The notes: generated by a model from the sequence alone, not told the origin. Shown: positions 51,381 to 61,369, counted from the stretch's first letter. The stretch: DNA of 64,000 nucleotides from Prolixibacteraceae bacterium (GCA_019163175.1 JAFLKN010000003.1:372001-436000); one strand, 5' to 3'. Program-made: numbers and translations.

Positions 51381-52466
51381 ATGGCAGACTATTCATTATT
51401 AGAAAAATACGAAGCGATCAGGTATCGCTTCGAAGAAGTTGGCTCACAAATTACTGACCCGTCAGTGATGAGCGACATGAAACGCTACGTAAAACTTAAC
51501 CAGGAATACAAAAGACTTGAATCGCTGACAAACGCCTTCAAGGAATTTAAAGCTTTGGTCGACAATATCGATTCGGGCAAGCAAATGCTTGCTGAAGAAA
51601 CAGACGAAGATTTGCGCGAAATGGCTCGTGAAGAAATCGAAATCTCAGAAGCTCTTATACCACAAAAAGAACAAGATATCAAGCTATTACTTATCCCGGC
51701 GGATCCGGAAGATGGGAAGAATGCGATTCTTGAGATTCGTGCCGGTACTGGTGGTGACGAGGCAAGTATTTTTGCAGGCGATTTGTTCCGCATGTACACT
51801 AAATTTTGTGAGCGCAGAGGCTGGCGTCTTGAAGTTACAAACACCAGCGAAGGAACTTCCGGAGGATTTAAGGAAATTGTAGCAACCATTTCAGGAGAAG
51901 GCGTTTACGGAATCATGAAATACGAATCTGGAGTTCACCGCGTTCAACGTGTGCCTCAAACCGAAACTCAGGGTCGAGTACACACTTCGGCAGCCACAGT
52001 TGCGGTACTTCCTGAAGCTGAAGAATTCGACATTGACCTGAAAGATAGCGACATCCGGAAAGATACTTATTGTTCTTCAGGACCGGGCGGACAGTCGGTA
52101 AATACAACTTACTCAGCTATCCGTTTGACCCACATCCCTACAGGAATTGTGTGTACGTGCCAGGATCAAAAATCGCAGATTAAGAACCTTGCCAAAGCAA
52201 TGATCGAGTTGCGTACCCGCATTTACAATCAGGAGCACCAGAAATACCTTGATGCCATTGCCTCGAAACGCAAAACGATGGTTTCAACCGGCGACCGTTC
52301 AGCCAAAATACGCACCTACAACTGGCCACAGGGACGCATAACAGATCACCGCATCAACCTGACCATTTACAATCTTCAGGCAGTAATTGGCGGCGACCTG
52401 GATGAAATTATCGACAAGTTACAGGTTGAAGAAAACGCAGAAAGGCTTAAAGAAGCAGAGATTTAA
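51381..52466 (+). CDS. prfA: Peptide chain release factor 1
   Basis: A 361-aa class I release factor for UAA and UAG. The GGQ loop is SSGPGGQSVNTTYSAIRLTH and the codon-recognition tripeptide is PQT in RVPQTETQGRVHTSAATVAV, which fits the RF1 PxT type rather than the RF2 SPF type. No in-frame shift as used by prfB. It lies between purM and pyrF on the same strand. Confidence 0.95.
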   Translation: MADYSLLEKYEAIRYRFEEVGSQITDPSVMSDMKRYVKLNQEYKRLESLTNAFKEFKALVDNIDSGKQMLAEETDEDLREMAREEIEISEALIPQKEQDIKLLLIPADPEDGKNAILEIRAGTGGDEASIFAGDLFRMYTKFCERRGWRLEVTNTSEGTSGGFKEIVATISGEGVYGIMKYESGVHRVQRVPQTETQGRVHTSAATVAVLPEAEEFDIDLKDSDIRKDTYCSSGPGGQSVNTTYSAIRLTHIPTGIVCTCQDQKSQIKNLAKAMIELRTRIYNQEHQKYLDAIASKRKTMVSTGDRSAKIRTYNWPQGRITDHRINLTIYNLQAVIGGDLDEIIDKLQVEENAERLKEAEI

Positions 52467-52481
52467 TAGGAAACGTTACGA

Positions 52482-52536
52482 GTTGCGAGATGCGGGTTAC
52501 GAATTAATCCGTACCCTGTAACCCGTATCCCGCAAC
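52482..52536. repeat. 19-bp-arm inverted repeat between prfA and pyrF
   Basis: GTTGCGAGATGCGGGTTAC (52482-52500) pairs with 52518-52536 with one mismatch and one G-T; 17-nt loop. No T-run follows, so it looks like a palindromic intergenic element or an RNA processing site inside the operon. Confidence 0.65.
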
Positions 52537-52547
52537 AAAATAGAAAA

Positions 52548-53381
52548 ATGAACAGAGAACAACTTTTTGAACAGATTAAACTGAAGCGTAGCTTTTTGTG
52601 CATCGGACTGGATACTGACATTCTGAAGATTCCACGCTTCCTCAATGAAACAAGTGACCCGATCTTTGCTTTCAACAAAGAGATTATTGATGCCACACAT
52701 GATTTGTGTGTAGCCTATAAACCCAACCTGGCCTTTTACGAAAGTCAGGGAGTTGCCGGTTGGATCAGTCTCGAAAAAACGGTGCATTACATTCGCGAAA
52801 AATACCCAGAGCAATTTATCATTGCCGATGCAAAACGTGGTGATATTGGCAACACTTCGAACTTATATGCCCGTGCATTTTTTGACCATATGGATTTTGA
52901 CGCAGTCACGGTTGCCCCATACATGGGCGAAGATTCCATCAAACCATTCATGACTTACCTTGACCGCTGGGTTATTTTGCTAGCTCTGACATCCAACAAA
53001 GGAGCAGCCGATTTTCAATACTTGAAAAATGCTGAAACTGGCGAGCAGTTGTTTGAGTCAGTCCTGAAAACTTCGCAAACATGGGGAACCACTGATACTA
53101 TGATGTATGTAGTTGGCGCTACAAAAGCCGAAAAGCTGGAAGAAATCAGAGAACTAGTTCCTGATCATTTCTTATTGGTTCCGGGAGTTGGTGCGCAAGG
53201 CGGAAGTTTGGAAGATGTAGCCAAATACGGGATGAACGATAAATGCGGTTTATTGGTCAACTCATCACGACAGATCATTTATGCATCGGATGGTGAAGAC
53301 TTTGCGGAAAAGGCCCGCAATGAGGCTATAAATGTTCAAATTGACATGGAAGAACTCTTACTTGAAGCTGATTTGTTGTAA
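52548..53381 (+). CDS. pyrF: Orotidine 5'-phosphate decarboxylase, type 2
   Basis: A 277-aa decarboxylase, last step of UMP synthesis. The type 2 signature is [20 protein letters not shown] with the catalytic Lys and Asp pair; [12 protein letters not shown] and the phosphate-binding [20 protein letters not shown] fit. Third gene after purM and prfA. Confidence 0.94.
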   Translation: MNREQLFEQIKLKRSFLCIGLDTDILKIPRFLNETSDPIFAFNKEIIDATHDLCVAYKPNLAFYESQGVAGWISLEKTVHYIREKYPEQFIIADAKRGDIGNTSNLYARAFFDHMDFDAVTVAPYMGEDSIKPFMTYLDRWVILLALTSNKGAADFQYLKNAETGEQLFESVLKTSQTWGTTDTMMYVVGATKAEKLEEIRELVPDHFLLVPGVGAQGGSLEDVAKYGMNDKCGLLVNSSRQIIYASDGEDFAEKARNEAINVQIDMEELLLEADLL

Positions 53382-53459
53382 AATACTTTTGTGATATCCA
53401 CAAAACGATGCGATTAAATCAGTTCAATCATTCATGGCTAATTTTACTTCAGTGTATAA

Positions 53460-53514
53460 ACTTTATTTTGCAGGGTGCTTCGTTTGACAAAACAGCATCA
53501 CTGCAAAATAAAGT
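53460..53514. terminator. Terminator between pyrF and purN
   Basis: ACTTTATTTTGCAG pairs exactly with CTGCAAAATAAAGT (14 bp) around a partly paired loop; lies between convergent genes. Confidence 0.7.
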
Positions 53515-53530
53515 GTAAAATCTATTTTAA

Positions 53531-54103
53531 CTACTCTTCATCGTCTTTCAGCAAAATATCTTCGATTACACGTGGATAATGCAGGTGTTCCAGTTCATGA
53601 ATTCTACTTGCCAGTGTCTCAGGAGTATCTCCGGAAAGTATTGGGCAGGTTGCCTGAAAAATGATCTTGCCCTTATCATAGTCCTGATTTACCTGATGAA
53701 TCGTTATTCCAGATTCCTTATCCTTTGAAGCCAGAACTGCTTTATGGACATTCATTCCGTACATTCCCTTCCCTCCATATTTAGGCAGCAATGCCGGATG
53801 TATATTTATTACCGGAAACAACTCTGTCAAATTTCTTGGAACAAGCCATAAGAATCCTGCAAGCACAATCAAGTCAATCCGGTGGTCGTATAACTTATCC
53901 AGAATTTCATTGCTGCGGTAAAACTCATCACTATCGAAAGTAAAAGTTTCAATTCCTAGTTTTTCGGCTCTGATTAGGGCATACGCATTTTCGTTATTAG
54001 ACCAAAGTGAGTCAACAAATATCTCCTTACTAGCTGAAAAATACTCAATTATCTTTTGGGCATTGGTTCCGGAGCCAGAAGCAAAAATGGCAATTCGTTT
54101 CAT
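53531..54103 (-). CDS. purN: Phosphoribosylglycinamide formyltransferase
   Basis: A 190-aa GAR transformylase that uses 10-formyl-tetrahydrofolate, step three of purine synthesis. IFASGSGTNAQKIIEYF is the phosphate-binding start, INIHPALLPKYGGKGMYGM has the catalytic Asn and His, and HQVNQDYDKGKIIFQ the catalytic Asp. A -7 box (TATATTTG, minus strand, 54156-54163) lies 52 nt upstream. Confidence 0.94.
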   Translation of the reverse strand: MKRIAIFASGSGTNAQKIIEYFSASKEIFVDSLWSNNENAYALIRAEKLGIETFTFDSDEFYRSNEILDKLYDHRIDLIVLAGFLWLVPRNLTELFPVINIHPALLPKYGGKGMYGMNVHKAVLASKDKESGITIHQVNQDYDKGKIIFQATCPILSGDTPETLASRIHELEHLHYPRVIEDILLKDDEE

Positions 54104-54216
54104 TTAATCTTCAGTTTTAAATTTTATGCTTAATAGAATTTTAGAATAATTAGTTCAAATATAGCTTAGCTGAATGTTGCTTCAAACCATTATTCATCCA
54201 TTTAGTTCATTTTTTG

Positions 54217-54248
54217 TTTGAATTATCAGGCGTAAATTTATTACTTTG
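54217..54248 (+). promoter_or_regulatory. Promoter of the acpP-fabF-rnc operon
   Basis: TTTG (54217-54220), 20 nt, TTACTTTG (54241-54248), one base off the -7 consensus; 48 nt before acpP. Confidence 0.4.
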
Positions 54249-54296
54249 CATCGAATTTTTTGAAACAATTTTTAATATTAACCAAAAATTAGAGTT

Positions 54297-54533
54297 ATGT
54301 CTGACGTTGCAGCTAAAGTAAAAGCAATTATTGTTGACAAATTAGGAGTTGATGAAAGTGAAGTAACCAATGAAGCATCATTCACCAATGATCTTGGTGC
54401 TGATTCACTTGACACAGTTGAATTGATCATGGAATTCGAAAAAGAATTTGATCTTGCTATTCCAGATGATCAGGCTGAAAAAATCTCAACAGTAGGTGAA
54501 GCTATCAAGCACATCGAAGCAAATTTGAAGTAA
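54297..54533 (+). CDS. acpP: Acyl carrier protein
   Basis: A 78-aa acidic protein that carries growing acyl chains on a phosphopantetheine arm. The attachment Ser is in [19 protein letters not shown]. First of the acpP-fabF-rnc set, 19 nt before fabF. Confidence 0.97.
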   Translation: MSDVAAKVKAIIVDKLGVDESEVTNEASFTNDLGADSLDTVELIMEFEKEFDLAIPDDQAEKISTVGEAIKHIEANLK

Positions 54534-54552
54534 TAATACCAAAACAAAATTT

Positions 54553-55794
54553 ATGGAATTTAAACGGGTAGTTGTTACCGGCCTTGGAACTGTAAACCCG
54601 CTTGGTAATTCTATTGAGGAATTCTGGGAAGGCTTAAAGAATGGAAAAAGTGGCGCAGGCCCTATCACCCATTTTGATGCTTCCACGCACAAAACTACTT
54701 TTGCTTGTGAACTGAAGAATTTCGACCCTTCGATTTACGTAGAGAAAAAAGAAATCAGGAAACATGATCCATTTACATTGTATGCTTTTGCAAGTGCTGC
54801 GCAGGCAATGGAAGATTCCGGTATAGATCTCGAGAAGATCAATAAAGACCGGGCAGGTATTGTGTGGGGTGCAGGTATAGGAGGTTTACAAACCTTCTTT
54901 GAAGAAACGCTGAACTACAAAAACGAGATGCCTCGTTATTCGCCGTTCTTCATTCCGAAAATGATTGCCAACATTGCAAGTGGTCTGCTGTCTATCCGTT
55001 ATGGATTCAGAGGCCCAAATTTCACGACCGTTACAGCATGTGCGTCTGCTTCACATGCACTCATCGAAGCAATGAACTACATTCGCCTGGGTAAGGTAGA
55101 TGTATTTATTGCAGGAGGGTCAGAAGCAGCGATCAATCCTGCAGGTTTGGCTGGATTTAATTCCATGCGGGCTCTTTCTACCCGAAACGACGATCCATTA
55201 ACAGCCTCTCGTCCATTCGACCTGGACCGTGATGGATTTGTTATGGGAGAAGGCTCTGCTGCCCTTATTCTGGAGGAATATGAGCACGCCGTTAAACGTG
55301 GTGCGAAAATCTATGCAGAAATGGTTGGCGGAGGCATGTCTGCTGATGCTTATCACATGACTGCCCCAGATCCTGAAGCAGGTGGTGCAACATTAGTTAT
55401 GAAATGGGCTATGGAAGATGCAGGCCTGAATCCTGAAGACATTGATTACATAAATGTTCACGGAACGTCAACTCCTCTGGGAGATATAGCTGAACCTAAA
55501 GCTATCCTGAAATGTTTTGGCTCACATGCTTACGATTTAAGCATCAGTGCAACCAAATCAATGACAGGTCACTTGTTGGGAGCTGCCGGAGCTGTTGAAG
55601 CAATTGCATCAATCCTGGCAATTCAAGATGGTATAATACCGCCTACAATCAACCACTTTACCGACGATCCTGAAATTGATCCAAAACTTGATTTCACTTT
55701 CAATGTCGCTAAAGAACGAAAAATCAGAACTGCATTGAGCAATACATTTGGTTTTGGTGGGCACAACGCTTCTGTTATTTTTAAGAAAATTTAA
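54553..55794 (+). CDS. fabF: 3-oxoacyl-[ACP] synthase II
   Basis: A 413-aa elongating condensing enzyme of fatty-acid synthesis. Catalytic triad: Cys in TVTACASASHALIEAMNYI, His in NVHGTSTPLGD and His in KSMTGHLLGAAGAVEAI; the ending NTFGFGGHNASVIFKK is typical. Follows acpP. Confidence 0.97.
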   Translation: MEFKRVVVTGLGTVNPLGNSIEEFWEGLKNGKSGAGPITHFDASTHKTTFACELKNFDPSIYVEKKEIRKHDPFTLYAFASAAQAMEDSGIDLEKINKDRAGIVWGAGIGGLQTFFEETLNYKNEMPRYSPFFIPKMIANIASGLLSIRYGFRGPNFTTVTACASASHALIEAMNYIRLGKVDVFIAGGSEAAINPAGLAGFNSMRALSTRNDDPLTASRPFDLDRDGFVMGEGSAALILEEYEHAVKRGAKIYAEMVGGGMSADAYHMTAPDPEAGGATLVMKWAMEDAGLNPEDIDYINVHGTSTPLGDIAEPKAILKCFGSHAYDLSISATKSMTGHLLGAAGAVEAIASILAIQDGIIPPTINHFTDDPEIDPKLDFTFNVAKERKIRTALSNTFGFGGHNASVIFKKI

Positions 55795-55799
55795 TACAA

Positions 55800-56555
55800 G
55801 TGATACGAACCATCGTTCAAAGAATAAAACTCTTTTCTTCTCCTAGAAAAGAGTTTTATTTGTTTTTGAAATCGCTGCTGGGTTTCTATCCGACCAATTT
55901 ACGGATTTATGATATCGCCGTTATACACAAGTCGGCTTCCAAGATTAACTCACAAGGAAATTACATTAATAACGAACGGCTGGAATATTTAGGTGATGCC
56001 ATTTTGGGTGCCGCCATTGCTGATTTCCTGTATAACCGTTTCCCAAATCAGGACGAGGGTTATCTTACACAAATGCGCTCCAAGCTGGTTAACCGAAGCT
56101 TCCTGACACAGCTCACCTATCAGATCGGACTGAACCACTACATCCAATCGAATACTACCTCGACCGTAGAATCGAGTCATATATATGGTGATACGCTTGA
56201 AGCACTTATTGGCGCCATATACCTGGATAAGGGTTATCCGGAAGCAAAAAAATTTATTACCCGCAAACTGCTGAACAACTACGTAAACCTGGTTGAGGTG
56301 CAAAATACCAACACCAATTACAAAAGCCAACTGATTGAATGGTCTCAGAAAAATAAAAAAGCAGTTTCGTTTGATACTACCGATGAAAGCAAAAACGATG
56401 GCAAACAACCTTGGTTTATAGCAACAATCGAGGTTGAAAGTGAACTTTTTGGCAAAGGATCCGGAACTTCAAAAAAAGAAGCTCAGCAAAATGCATCAAA
56501 GGTAGCACTCGACAAAATCAAGATTCTTGCAGATACTGAAGATTCAAATGAATAA
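55800..56555 (+). CDS. rnc: Ribonuclease III
   Basis: A 251-aa endonuclease for double-stranded RNA (rRNA and mRNA processing). RNase III domain: IHKSAS and the signature NNERLEYLGDAILGAAIADF, with acidic residues in HIYGDTLEALIGAIYLDKGY; dsRNA-binding domain at the C-terminus (NYKSQLIEWSQKNKKAVSF to GTSKKEAQQNASKVALDKI). The start is a GTG 5 nt after fabF; no ATG is available before the conserved part. Confidence 0.94.
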   Translation: MIRTIVQRIKLFSSPRKEFYLFLKSLLGFYPTNLRIYDIAVIHKSASKINSQGNYINNERLEYLGDAILGAAIADFLYNRFPNQDEGYLTQMRSKLVNRSFLTQLTYQIGLNHYIQSNTTSTVESSHIYGDTLEALIGAIYLDKGYPEAKKFITRKLLNNYVNLVEVQNTNTNYKSQLIEWSQKNKKAVSFDTTDESKNDGKQPWFIATIEVESELFGKGSGTSKKEAQQNASKVALDKIKILADTEDSNE

Positions 56556-56673
56556 CATTTTTATTTCATTAATTCACCATCATTCCTGAAGTTTTCAAAT
56601 ACAAAATCGAAATCCATCTTATTCTATCGTCTGGCCTATCTGGTTTATATTCAGTGTTAAATATTGTTAAGTA

Positions 56674-56705
56674 TTTATTATCAGTATTTTTAAAGGTTAT
56701 CTTTG
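56674..56705 (+). promoter_or_regulatory. Promoter of rprX-rprY with 4-nt gap to ATG
   Basis: TTTA (56674-56677), 20 nt, TATCTTTG (56698-56705); the ATG begins at 56710. The whole consensus is present, so transcription would begin at or next to the start codon. Confidence 0.6.
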
Positions 56706-56709
56706 TGGC

Positions 56710-58332
56710 ATGAGCAGAAGGGTAATACTAATATTGATCGTATTAATGATTCTGGTGATGACCAGTTTAATATTGGTCCAGACTAGTTCTATTATACAGG
56801 CACTCCGAATAAAAGAAGAACAATTTGATGCTGCTGTAACCAGCTCTTTAAGCAGAGTATCTGAACGGCTTGAATGGGAAGAAGTATCTGCATTAGCGGA
56901 GCTTGCCAACGATATTTCAGCGCAAAAAGGAAACGGAATTTTCCCGAGCAACAATCCGCAATCAATTTCTGGAACCCTAAACAAATCCAACACAAAACTT
57001 TCCTTTCGCTATTCGCAACAAGCATCCGGAAAAGTCTACCGTGAAGAATTAACCATTGATTATGATGGCACTAAAGAGCAACCTGAAGTGCAAAATGAGC
57101 GCGGCAGACCAGGTGATTATCCCAACGCATTTGATATTTTTCATGAATCAGATGGTGTTGCCAGCCAGCAATATGAAGAAAGACAAGACTTGCGCGCCCG
57201 TATGTTTGAACTACAAACACAGGCAGTTATTCAATCTCAACTACCCATTGAATACCGAATTGAACTAAGTACGCTTGGCCGGCTGATTAAATCGGAATTA
57301 AAAAGACAAGGTATCAATCTGGATTTCAGATTGGCAGTGAAATCTTTCCCTGCAGGAAAAGAGCGCTTTATTTATGGCGATAAAAATTATAATTCCAATA
57401 AACAAAGCGAATATAAAACACTACTATTTCCTCATGATGATGACCTGAAACCAAACTGGCTTTATATTTACTTCCCCAAACAAGATACTTTCTTAATGAA
57501 AGAAACAGGTCTTTTGGTTATTCCGACCTTCGTACTGACGGCTATGCTCATTGGAATATTTGTTTTTACAATTCTTATCATTCTGAGACAGAAAAAACTC
57601 TCAAATATTAAGAATGACTTCATTAATAACATGACTCATGAACTGAAAACACCAATTTCGACCATTTCTTTAGCCAGTCAAATGTTGCGTGACAATACGG
57701 TTACCAATACGCCAAAGACCATAGAACACATCTCCGGGATTATTTTTCAGGAAAGTAAGCGACTGACCACTCAGGTTGAGAAAGTTCTGCAAATGGCGGT
57801 ATTTAATGAAGGGAAACTGAAACTAAAATTTAAAGAAGTAAATATCAACACGCTGATTAATTCAGTTGTATTAAACTTTGAACTTCGGGTTAAGTCGAAG
57901 AACGGAGAACTAACGACTGATTTGAAAGCAGATCCCGCAATCATTAAAGCTGATGAGGTGCATCTTACCAATGTTTTGTTTAACTTGCTCGACAATGCCG
58001 TGAAATACAGCAAAGACGAACCCAAAATAATTATTGCAACCGAACTGAAAGATCATTTTTTAGTAGTATCAGTAAAAGATCACGGAATTGGGATACAAAA
58101 AGAACATGTTGGCCAGATTTTTGAGCGGTTCTATCGCGTTCCGACCGGAAATGTTCACGATGTTAAAGGTTTTGGACTTGGATTAAGCTATGTTAAGATC
58201 ATTACAGAAGCGCATCGCGGGCAGATAAAAGTTGAAAGTGTACCAAATAAAGGAACTAAATTCATGATATATTTTCCGATAAATGCAGATAACCATGGAA
58301 AAAAAAGTAAAATTGCTCTTAGCCGAGGATGA
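56710..58332 (+). CDS. rprX: Sensor histidine kinase, RprX-like
   Basis: A 540-aa membrane sensor kinase. TM1 at about 5-27, a periplasmic domain of roughly 240 residues without a known fold, TM2 about 268-290, then HisKA (INNMTHELKTPISTISLASQ, phospho-His in HELKTP) and HATPase_c (NLLDNAVKYSKDEP; VKDHGIGI; GFGLGLSYVKII). It is the probable partner of the downstream regulator, whose start lies inside its last codons. Resembles Bacteroides RprX; its signal is unknown. Confidence 0.9.
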   Translation: MSRRVILILIVLMILVMTSLILVQTSSIIQALRIKEEQFDAAVTSSLSRVSERLEWEEVSALAELANDISAQKGNGIFPSNNPQSISGTLNKSNTKLSFRYSQQASGKVYREELTIDYDGTKEQPEVQNERGRPGDYPNAFDIFHESDGVASQQYEERQDLRARMFELQTQAVIQSQLPIEYRIELSTLGRLIKSELKRQGINLDFRLAVKSFPAGKERFIYGDKNYNSNKQSEYKTLLFPHDDDLKPNWLYIYFPKQDTFLMKETGLLVIPTFVLTAMLIGIFVFTILIILRQKKLSNIKNDFINNMTHELKTPISTISLASQMLRDNTVTNTPKTIEHISGIIFQESKRLTTQVEKVLQMAVFNEGKLKLKFKEVNINTLINSVVLNFELRVKSKNGELTTDLKADPAIIKADEVHLTNVLFNLLDNAVKYSKDEPKIIIATELKDHFLVVSVKDHGIGIQKEHVGQIFERFYRVPTGNVHDVKGFGLGLSYVKIITEAHRGQIKVESVPNKGTKFMIYFPINADNHGKKSKIALSRG

Positions 58333-58984
58333 CGAAAATCTCGGTTTGTTACTTAAAGAATACCTGATTGCCAAAGGATATGATACCGATTTGTATCCCG
58401 ACGGAGAAGCAGCTTACAAAGGATTCAGAAATCATTCCTACAACCTTTGTATTCTGGATATCATGATGCCCAGAAAAGATGGAATTTCACTGGCAAAAGA
58501 TATCCGATTAATTAATATGGATATTCCGATTATTTTTCTCACAGCGAAAAATATGAAGGAGGATGTTTTGGAAGGCTTCAAAATCGGGGCTGACGATTAC
58601 ATTACCAAACCATTCAGCATGGAAGAGTTGATCTTCAGGATCGAGGCCATTATGCGGCGAATATTACAGGATACAAATTCTCCGGATGACGCTGTTTATA
58701 AACTCGGCATTTACACTTTTGATACCCGCAAACAAATACTTACGGGCGGAGAAGAGGAAGTGAAATTGACCACCAAAGAAGCCGAATTGCTTCGTTTGCT
58801 TTGCAACAATGCCAACAAAGTATTGGAGCGTAATTTCGCCCTAAAAACTATATGGATAGACGATAATTATTTCAATGCCCGCAGTATGGACGTTTATATT
58901 ACAAAACTCAGGAAACATCTGAAAGACGATCCGAAAGTTGAAATCATCAACGTTCATGGAAAAGGGTATAAACTAATTTTATAG
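58295..58984 (+). CDS. rprY: OmpR-type response regulator, RprY-like
   Basis: A 229-aa regulator: receiver domain (KVKLLLAEDDENLGLLLKEY; phospho-Asp in LCILDIMMPRKDG; Lys in DDYITKPFSMEEL) and a winged-helix DNA-binding domain (VKLTTKEAELLRLLCNNANK; ARSMDVYITKLRKHLKDD; VHGKGYKLIL). The start at 58295 overlaps rprX by 38 nt; an ATG at 58283 is also possible. Close in layout and sequence to Bacteroides RprY. Confidence 0.92.
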   Translation: MEKKVKLLLAEDDENLGLLLKEYLIAKGYDTDLYPDGEAAYKGFRNHSYNLCILDIMMPRKDGISLAKDIRLINMDIPIIFLTAKNMKEDVLEGFKIGADDYITKPFSMEELIFRIEAIMRRILQDTNSPDDAVYKLGIYTFDTRKQILTGGEEEVKLTTKEAELLRLLCNNANKVLERNFALKTIWIDDNYFNARSMDVYITKLRKHLKDDPKVEIINVHGKGYKLIL

Positions 58985-59003
58985 ATCCTCAATAAAATAA
59001 CGT

Positions 59004-59044
59004 AAGAAGCCTCGCCGAAATCAATCAGCGAGGCTTCTTTTATT
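59004..59044 (+). terminator. Terminator of rprX-rprY
   Basis: AAGAAGCCTCGC and GCGAGGCTTCTT, perfect 12-bp stem, then TTATTGTT. Confidence 0.85.
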
Positions 59045-59077
59045 GTTGCTTATAGGAATATTTTTCTGATGGCAATT

Positions 59078-61369
59078 TTACTTCTGAAGGTTAAGTAACT
59101 TTTGTTCTTCAACCTGAGCATCAATTACAGCAATAGTTACCATGTTTAGGATATCGCGAACTGAACTTTCCACATTCAGGATATGGATGGGTTTGTTTAA
59201 GCCCATTTGGATAGGACCGATTGTGTCACACATTCCCATCTCGAGCATTAATTTGTGAGCAATGCTCGATGAACTGAGGTTTGGGAAAATTAAGGTATTT
59301 ACATTCATACCATCAATTTTTGAGAAAGGAAATTTCTCGTGACGCAATTCGCGGTCAAGAGCAAAATTCACCTGCATTTCACCATCAATCATCATTTCAG
59401 GGTTATTTTTGTGCAGATAACCAACAGCTTCGTGAATCATTGCCGGACTACCAATATTTCGTTCCCCAAAGTTTGAATAAGAAAGCATAGCCATAACCGG
59501 TTCAGTATTGAATAATTTAACGGCATCATGAGTCAGCTTGGCTATATCGATCAATGTTTCTTTTGAAGGATGGTTATTCACCATAGTGTCAGCAAAGAAG
59601 AAAGTTCCCAGTTTGGTAGTCACTATATTCAAACCGGCAATGTGTCTCAAACCTTCACGCATACCCACAATCTCGATAGCAGGAACAATCGCATCCTGAT
59701 ATTTGGTATAAACTCCGGTAATGAAAGCATCGGCATCACCAGCTTCAACCATCATCATGCCAAAATAGTTACGATCAAACATTTTTTCGTAGGCTTCATC
59801 CATAGTCATTCCTTCGCGCTGACGTTTAGCTGTAAGCATTTTAGCGTATTTCTTGCGTCGGTGACTTTCCCTGTCGTGACGAAGATTCACTATTTCGACT
59901 CCGTCAAGATCAATCTGATGTTTCTTAATAAGCTTTTCAATACGTTCTTCGTTACCTAAAAGAATTGGAATACAAATACCTTCGGCACGCGCTACAGAAG
60001 CCGCTTTTAACATGTTGGGATGGTTGGCTTCAGCAAATACAACCCGTTTCGGATTTTCTTTGGCCTTTTCGGTCAATCCACGAATCAGTTTATTATCGAG
60101 TCCCATACGTTGACGCAAATCGTCGGCATACTTATCCCAATCACCAATCGGTTTACGGGCAATGCCGGATTCCATTGCTGCTTTTGCTACTGCTGGAGCA
60201 ACTGTAACTAACAGACGTGGATCAAGCGGTTTAGGAATAATATACTGACGTCCGAAGCTTAAATGTGATGTGTTATAAGCAGCTGTAACTACTTCAGGAA
60301 CTGGCTTTTTAGCAAGTTCAGCAATAGCACGAACGGCAGCAACTTTCATTTCTTCGTTAATACCGGTTGAGCGCACATCTAATGCACCACGGAAAATATA
60401 AGGGAAACCTAATACGTTGTTTACCTGGTTAGGATGATCACTTCGGCCGGTAGCAAAAATCAGGTCAGGACGCGAAGCAATTGCATCGACATATGAAATT
60501 TCCGGATTGGGATTGGCTAACGCAAATACAATAGGATTATCTGCCATGCTGCGAACCATATCCTGAGAAAGGACACCTTCGACCGAAAGGCCAAGAAACA
60601 CATCAGCACCAGCTACTGCTTCAGCAAGTGTGTTACATGGTAATTCAGTAGCAAATGGTTTTTTGCGGCTGTTAAGGTCGTTGCGGCGAACTGAAATTAC
60701 GCCTTTACTGTCGACCATCACAAGTTTCTTTGGGTCGGCTCCCAAGCGGATGTATAGCAATGAGCAAGCTGATGCTGAAGCACCGGCACCATTCACTACG
60801 ATTCGCACATCACCAATTTTCTTTCCAACTATTTCAAGAGCATTCAATAATCCAGCTCCTGAAATGATAGCAGTACCATGCTGATCATCGTGCATGATTG
60901 GAATGTCGAGGGCTTCCTTCAGTTTTTCTTCAATTTCAAAACATTCCGGAGCTTTAATGTCTTCGAGGTTGATTCCGCCAAATGTGCACGAAATGGCTTT
61001 TACTACTTCAATGAATTTTGTTGGATCCTTTTCATCCACTTCGATATCAAAAACGTCAATATCAGCAAAAATTTTAAATAACAATCCTTTACCTTCCATT
61101 ACAGGTTTCCCGGCAAGGGCGCCAATATCGCCAAGTCCAAGAACAGCTGTTCCATTTGAAATTACAGCAACCAGATTTCCTTTAGCCGTGTAGTCGTAGG
61201 CAAACTGAAGATCTTTTTCAATTTCCAAACAAGGTATAGCCACCCCTGGCGAGTAAGCAAGCGACAAATCGCGTTGCGTGCTATAAGGTTTTGTTGGTAC
61301 AACCTGAATTTTTCCAGGCCGACCATCCTTATGGTAATTTAAAGCATCTTGATTTTTAGAATTCTCCAT
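59078..61369 (-). CDS. maeB: NADP malic enzyme with phosphotransacetylase-like domain
   Basis: A 763-aa hybrid enzyme. Malic enzyme part (about 1-420): SLAYSPGVAIPCLEIEKD, IKAPECFEIEEKL, MHDDQHGTAIISGAGLLNAL, the NAD(P) fold VNGAGASASACSLLYIRLG and FALANPNPEISYVDAIAS. C-terminal phosphotransacetylase-like part (about 430-755): VFAEANHPNMLKAASVARAE, ADAFITGVYTKYQDAIVPAI. It converts malate to pyruvate; the PTA domain is usually regulatory (acetyl-CoA binding). Monocistronic. Confidence 0.95.
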   Translation of the reverse strand: MENSKNQDALNYHKDGRPGKIQVVPTKPYSTQRDLSLAYSPGVAIPCLEIEKDLQFAYDYTAKGNLVAVISNGTAVLGLGDIGALAGKPVMEGKGLLFKIFADIDVFDIEVDEKDPTKFIEVVKAISCTFGGINLEDIKAPECFEIEEKLKEALDIPIMHDDQHGTAIISGAGLLNALEIVGKKIGDVRIVVNGAGASASACSLLYIRLGADPKKLVMVDSKGVISVRRNDLNSRKKPFATELPCNTLAEAVAGADVFLGLSVEGVLSQDMVRSMADNPIVFALANPNPEISYVDAIASRPDLIFATGRSDHPNQVNNVLGFPYIFRGALDVRSTGINEEMKVAAVRAIAELAKKPVPEVVTAAYNTSHLSFGRQYIIPKPLDPRLLVTVAPAVAKAAMESGIARKPIGDWDKYADDLRQRMGLDNKLIRGLTEKAKENPKRVVFAEANHPNMLKAASVARAEGICIPILLGNEERIEKLIKKHQIDLDGVEIVNLRHDRESHRRKKYAKMLTAKRQREGMTMDEAYEKMFDRNYFGMMMVEAGDADAFITGVYTKYQDAIVPAIEIVGMREGLRHIAGLNIVTTKLGTFFFADTMVNNHPSKETLIDIAKLTHDAVKLFNTEPVMAMLSYSNFGERNIGSPAMIHEAVGYLHKNNPEMMIDGEMQVNFALDRELRHEKFPFSKIDGMNVNTLIFPNLSSSSIAHKLMLEMGMCDTIGPIQMGLNKPIHILNVESSVRDILNMVTIAVIDAQVEEQKLLNLQK

